Made by a program: the position numbers and the translations under genes. 10,000 bases of DNA from positions 1-10,000 of the forward strand of contig PITI01000644.1 in the NCBI GenBank assembly GCA_004325065.1. The letters are read 5' to 3'. Under the pieces are notes generated by a model. It searched no databases. It was given only the letters and a program-made list of their open reading frames with translations, and had not been told where the DNA came from. How positions within the stretch are numbered: position 1 is the stretch's first letter; each line of letters begins with the position of its first letter. Source of the stretch: Hamiltosporidium magnivora (lineage: Eukaryota; Microsporidia; Dubosqiidae). Positions 7,712-10,000 of the stretch are shown piece after piece.

Positions 7712-8190
7712 AGGAAGCTATTTATGTTAACCTTAGAACTGCATTAAGGCATTAAAAATAATACAATATGTCTTTACTGTATTGAAATGAAGTGGTATGT
7801 GAAAGTTAAAATAACTGTACACCATTTTGAATCAATCTATTATTAAATGAGGTGTAAAATAATATTCCGGTAAGGTAGAATATTTAGTTTTAATTCGAGA
7901 TTTATAATATTCAAATTACATATTATAATTTTTAAGCTCATATTATATTTAATATTTGAATATCATAAAAATCTAAGGCGAGCATTTTTTTTACTATCAA
8001 ATATAAATAGAAGTTTATTGAAATAAAATGAATTAAATTCCAAAAAATCCACTATTAAAGATGACAATAAAACTTGAATCAAACAACTAAAGTTAAAAAT
8101 TTAACATTTGGAAGTAATAATATCGATAAAAAAACACAAAGAATAAATATTATAAATCATAATTTAATTTATAAAAAATCCAATAAAAAC
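7712..8190. other. AT-rich stretch between relic B and the secreted-protein gene
   Basis: No gene is visible. The left part could hold the end of relic B and its 3' LTR, which were not recognised. The right part is the 3' flank of the minus-strand gene ending at 8191. An imperfect inverted repeat lies at 7899-7973. Confidence 0.55.
7899..7973. repeat. Imperfect AT-rich inverted repeat
   Basis: A 20-base arm at 7899-7918 is matched, with a few mismatches and extra bases, by the reverse complement of 7950-7973, leaving a spacer of about 31 bases. In DNA this AT-rich it may be chance. It lies over 200 bases beyond the stop codon of the minus-strand gene, too far to be an obvious 3' processing signal. 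Confidence 0.3.
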
Positions 8191-9705
8191 TCACGAATCT
8201 TCTTTGTAAAAATGTTGATCTTGTTTTTCTGAGGAATTCTTCTGCGAATGGAAAAAATTGTAAGTACTTCGAAAAAGTTCAAGTAAAGTATCTTTGCATT
8301 TGCTTGGAACATTTTGGAATTGCTCTTTTAAAATTCTGTAAGTCGTGTCATTTAAATCATAAGAAGATGATGCAGTATTGATTTCGATATTTTCCGACTC
8401 GATTATTTTTAAATAATACCCAATTATTTTATAAATAAGTTTATTGCTTAAATTTTCTATAATTGGTTCAGTTTCCTTATTGAGATTCAATTCGTATATG
8501 CATTTACCCTCAAGTGACTCAAAAAAGGCATAAATATCACTAATATCAGAATCATCAAAGTAAAACATTACGTCAAGTAAATACAATGTATCTTTATTTT
8601 CAAAAATATATCTTCCATAAATAAATCTATTACCGCGCTTTGCAACATGCCACTCTACTGCTTCAGAAAAATGGAAGTAATATCTTAAAATTTTTTTTAG
8701 GTCTATCTGGAAATGTAATTGTACTTGTTTGTACAATGTAAGCTAAGCCAGTATATAACATTAAATTTAGATTCATATGGATATTAAAATTAATATTGTC
8801 TGACTTTAAATCAGGTAAACACATTATAATGCAATTAATCCTTTCCGGTAATCCGAATATAACACTTTCGATATATTCGAGAGCAAAGAAAATAGAAACA
8901 AAAAGTTTTGATGTAAAACCTTTGATATTTTTCTTGATATCGACATGTTTTTTTAGCATATTGTGTACAGTTACTTTTGAAAGTATAGCAGATCGCGAAG
9001 TAGAAATATCGATCCCTTTTATTTTTTCTTTAAAAAGCTGCTTGTATTCGATTGTCTTAAAATGATTAGCATTCATAATGCTTTTCTCCATCTCGAGCAA
9101 TTTATCAAGTATTGCAAAAAAAGTATTTACTGCCATTGTATTATAAGCATCACAGAACAAAACATTATATTTAAATATTATTGATATGTCTTGATATATT
9201 TCATTCAATCTATATTCTCTAATATTTTTCAAAACTAGATCTAGTTCGACTACATTTGATGTCTCTAGGACAGGGGCACTATAAGATAGGTGAGAGACTA
9301 GGCAACGAGCTAGGTCAATATCTGTATGTATTTTATCAGAAGCATGGATAGTATTTGATTTTGGTGTGCTTAAATCGAGATTACGCTCATCTTCACATTG
9401 ATAAGAACAAGATAAATTACCAGGTGTTCGCATGGGTAAAGACTGTATCTTGGTTTCTGTTTTTTTAAAATCGATTTTTTTACATTTTGGATTAGATGAG
9501 GAGCTTCCAGCTTGTGTGTTGCTTGTTGAACATTTTTTCAAACAGTTTTTGCTAAGCTTTGAAACCTTTTCTGGTGTTTTTTGATTTTTTTCGTCGCCAG
9601 ACTAGTCCTGCCTCTTTTTCTTAAATTATACGAAGATTTACACGTTAGAAACAAAAAAAGTAAGAGAATATAATTATTCTTGCTAAGAAATTTGTGAAAA
9701 TACAT
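8191..9705 (-). CDS. Hypothetical secreted protein, about 504 aa, with two compensating frameshifts
   Basis: I recognise no family. The start is the ATG at 9705. It gives MYFHKFLSKNNY, then a run of leucines and phenylalanines, then TCKSS: a clear N-terminal signal peptide of about 20-23 residues, followed by a basic region. This first frame hits a TGA at 9540-9538, but a second frame, open from 9601, takes over and runs to a TGA at 8665-8663. That frame has no ATG in its first 56 codons. The first frame then reopens from 8742 to the stop at 8191, again without a local ATG. Start and stop are in phase (1515 bases, 505 codons with stop), so the two shifts cancel. Both switches fall in regions with A tracts. 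The middle is serine- and lysine-rich, then helical-looking with a hydrophobic stretch (LFVSIFFALEYI); the C-terminus is hydrophilic. Either homopolymer errors in the sequence or true lesions explain it; a separate start at 9433 is less likely. Confidence 0.72.
8691..8698 (-). other. Likely frameshift site 2 (eight-base A tract)
   Basis: On the coding strand eight A residues sit where reading must move from the middle frame (which stops at 8665-8663) to the C-terminal frame (closed upstream by a TAG at 8745-8743). Between 8742 and 8666 both frames are open, and this tract is the most slippery point. The shift corresponds to one base too many here. I cannot tell a sequencing slip from a real insertion. 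Confidence 0.5.
9541..9601 (-). other. Zone of frameshift 1 in the secreted-protein gene
   Basis: The signal-peptide frame ends at a TGA (9540-9538), and the next frame opens after a TAG (9604-9602), so the switch must lie between. The zone holds A tracts of seven (9585-9591), six (9577-9582) and five (9546-9550) bases on the coding strand. The shift is one base too few, opposite in sign to the one at 8691-8698. Both frames read as lysine-rich protein here, so the exact point cannot be fixed. Confidence 0.5.
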
Positions 9706-9708
9706 GGG
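9706..9708 (-). promoter_or_regulatory. CCC motif directly before the start codon
   Basis: On the coding strand the sequence reads AATAATCCCATG, so CCC abuts the ATG at 9705. Short C-rich or G-rich motifs just before start codons are described for microsporidian genes and linked to transcription start. Three bases are little evidence alone, but together with the signal peptide they support this start. Confidence 0.4.
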
Positions 9709-9720
9709 ATTATTTTCTTT

Positions 9721-9883
9721 TAAGCTTTTATATTTTACACTTAATACTTATTGGTAAATTACCGTAAAAATTTGATAATTAATTTTTTATATTTTGCAAA
9801 AAATATAACAAATAAAGCTAATATATATAAAATTATTTTGGTATATTTCTATATTAGTATTAAGTGTAAAATATAAAAACTTA
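9721..9883. mobile_element. Candidate MITE: 28-bp terminal inverted repeats, 163 bp
   Basis: Bases 9721-9748 pair with 9856-9883 as reverse complements, with one mismatch (9725 against 9879), over a 107-bp spacer. The inner 23 bp are perfect. A TA lies at each outer edge (9721-9722 and 9882-9883), compatible with the TA target duplication of Tc1/mariner-type elements, although a TA also pairs with itself. The interior is extremely AT-rich, has no coding capacity, and contains a smaller near-palindrome around 9787-9808. The element sits 15 bases upstream of the start codon of the minus-strand secreted-protein gene, in the place of its promoter. Alternatives are a chance or functional cruciform in the promoter. 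Confidence 0.5.
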
Positions 9884-10000
9884 TATTTTTTTCTTTTTTC
9901 GAAAAAATTCGGATTTTATACAATATTTTCTAACATTTATCTATTTTTCCGATTAATTTTATATATGAAGATCAAAATTATAATTTAATAATGAATTAGA
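9884..10000. other. AT-rich end of the window, no feature seen
   Basis: Only short interrupted frames are present. Nothing beyond AT-rich sequence with T tracts could be identified. Confidence 0.6.

Noticed and set aside
2300..8190. Paired long terminal repeats around either retrotransposon relic
   Set aside because: By eye no long direct repeat flanks either relic; they may have decayed or been deleted.
8191..8736. Separate 181-codon gene downstream of the long minus-strand frame
   Set aside because: It has no ATG near its start (TTG only), overlaps the previous frame, and is in phase with the signal-peptide frame, so it is better read as the C-terminus of one gene.
8796..9065. Forward open frame of 89 codons
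   Set aside because: It is antisense to the secreted-protein gene and has no independent support.
1..10000. CRISPR array, rRNA genes, tRNA genes, bacterial operon signals
   Set aside because: No regularly spaced repeats, no rRNA-like conserved blocks, no complete tRNA cloverleaf and no ribosome-binding-site pattern were seen.

Overview
The window looks like a gene-poor, very AT-rich piece of a small eukaryotic nuclear genome, most likely a microsporidian with an expanded, transposon-littered genome. This assignment is inference. It rests on intron-less genes for unrecognised proteins, one with a signal peptide and one with a single N-terminal membrane anchor. It also rests on a CCC immediately before a start codon, a signal described upstream of microsporidian genes, and on strongly decayed LTR retrotransposons. 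No rRNA, tRNA or housekeeping gene is present to settle the lineage.

Only two host-type genes are convincing, both on the minus strand. One (1454-2299) encodes a 281-residue lysine-rich protein with an N-terminal membrane anchor. The other (8191-9705) encodes a secreted protein of about 504 residues. Its reading frame is displaced in the middle by two opposite frameshifts that cancel, so start and stop are in phase. A 28-bp inverted repeat with a 107-bp spacer and a possible TA target duplication lies 15 bases upstream of that gene's start codon, like a small MITE next to or inside its promoter.

Most of the rest, which looks empty at first sight, is a graveyard of plus-strand mobile elements. 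From 2965 to 4788 one reading frame, interrupted by stops, carries in order weak but collinear traces of reverse transcriptase, RNase H and integrase of a Ty3/gypsy-type retrotransposon. A second, different relic (6590-7711) has reverse transcriptase, RNase H and integrase traces in a single other frame, with the reverse-transcriptase palm deleted. A fainter stretch (1039-1286) may be a Merlin-type DNA transposase fragment, and 45-173 may be another coding remnant.

Between the two retrotransposon relics lies an unusually GC-rich block (about 5757-6010) with no gene. It stands out sharply from its surroundings and resembles, from memory only, interspersed repeats of animal genomes. Other stretches (177-1038, 2300-2964, 4792-5756, 6011-6589, 7712-8190, 9884-10000) hold nothing I can name beyond AT-rich sequence, a small imperfect hairpin and one ATG-less open frame.
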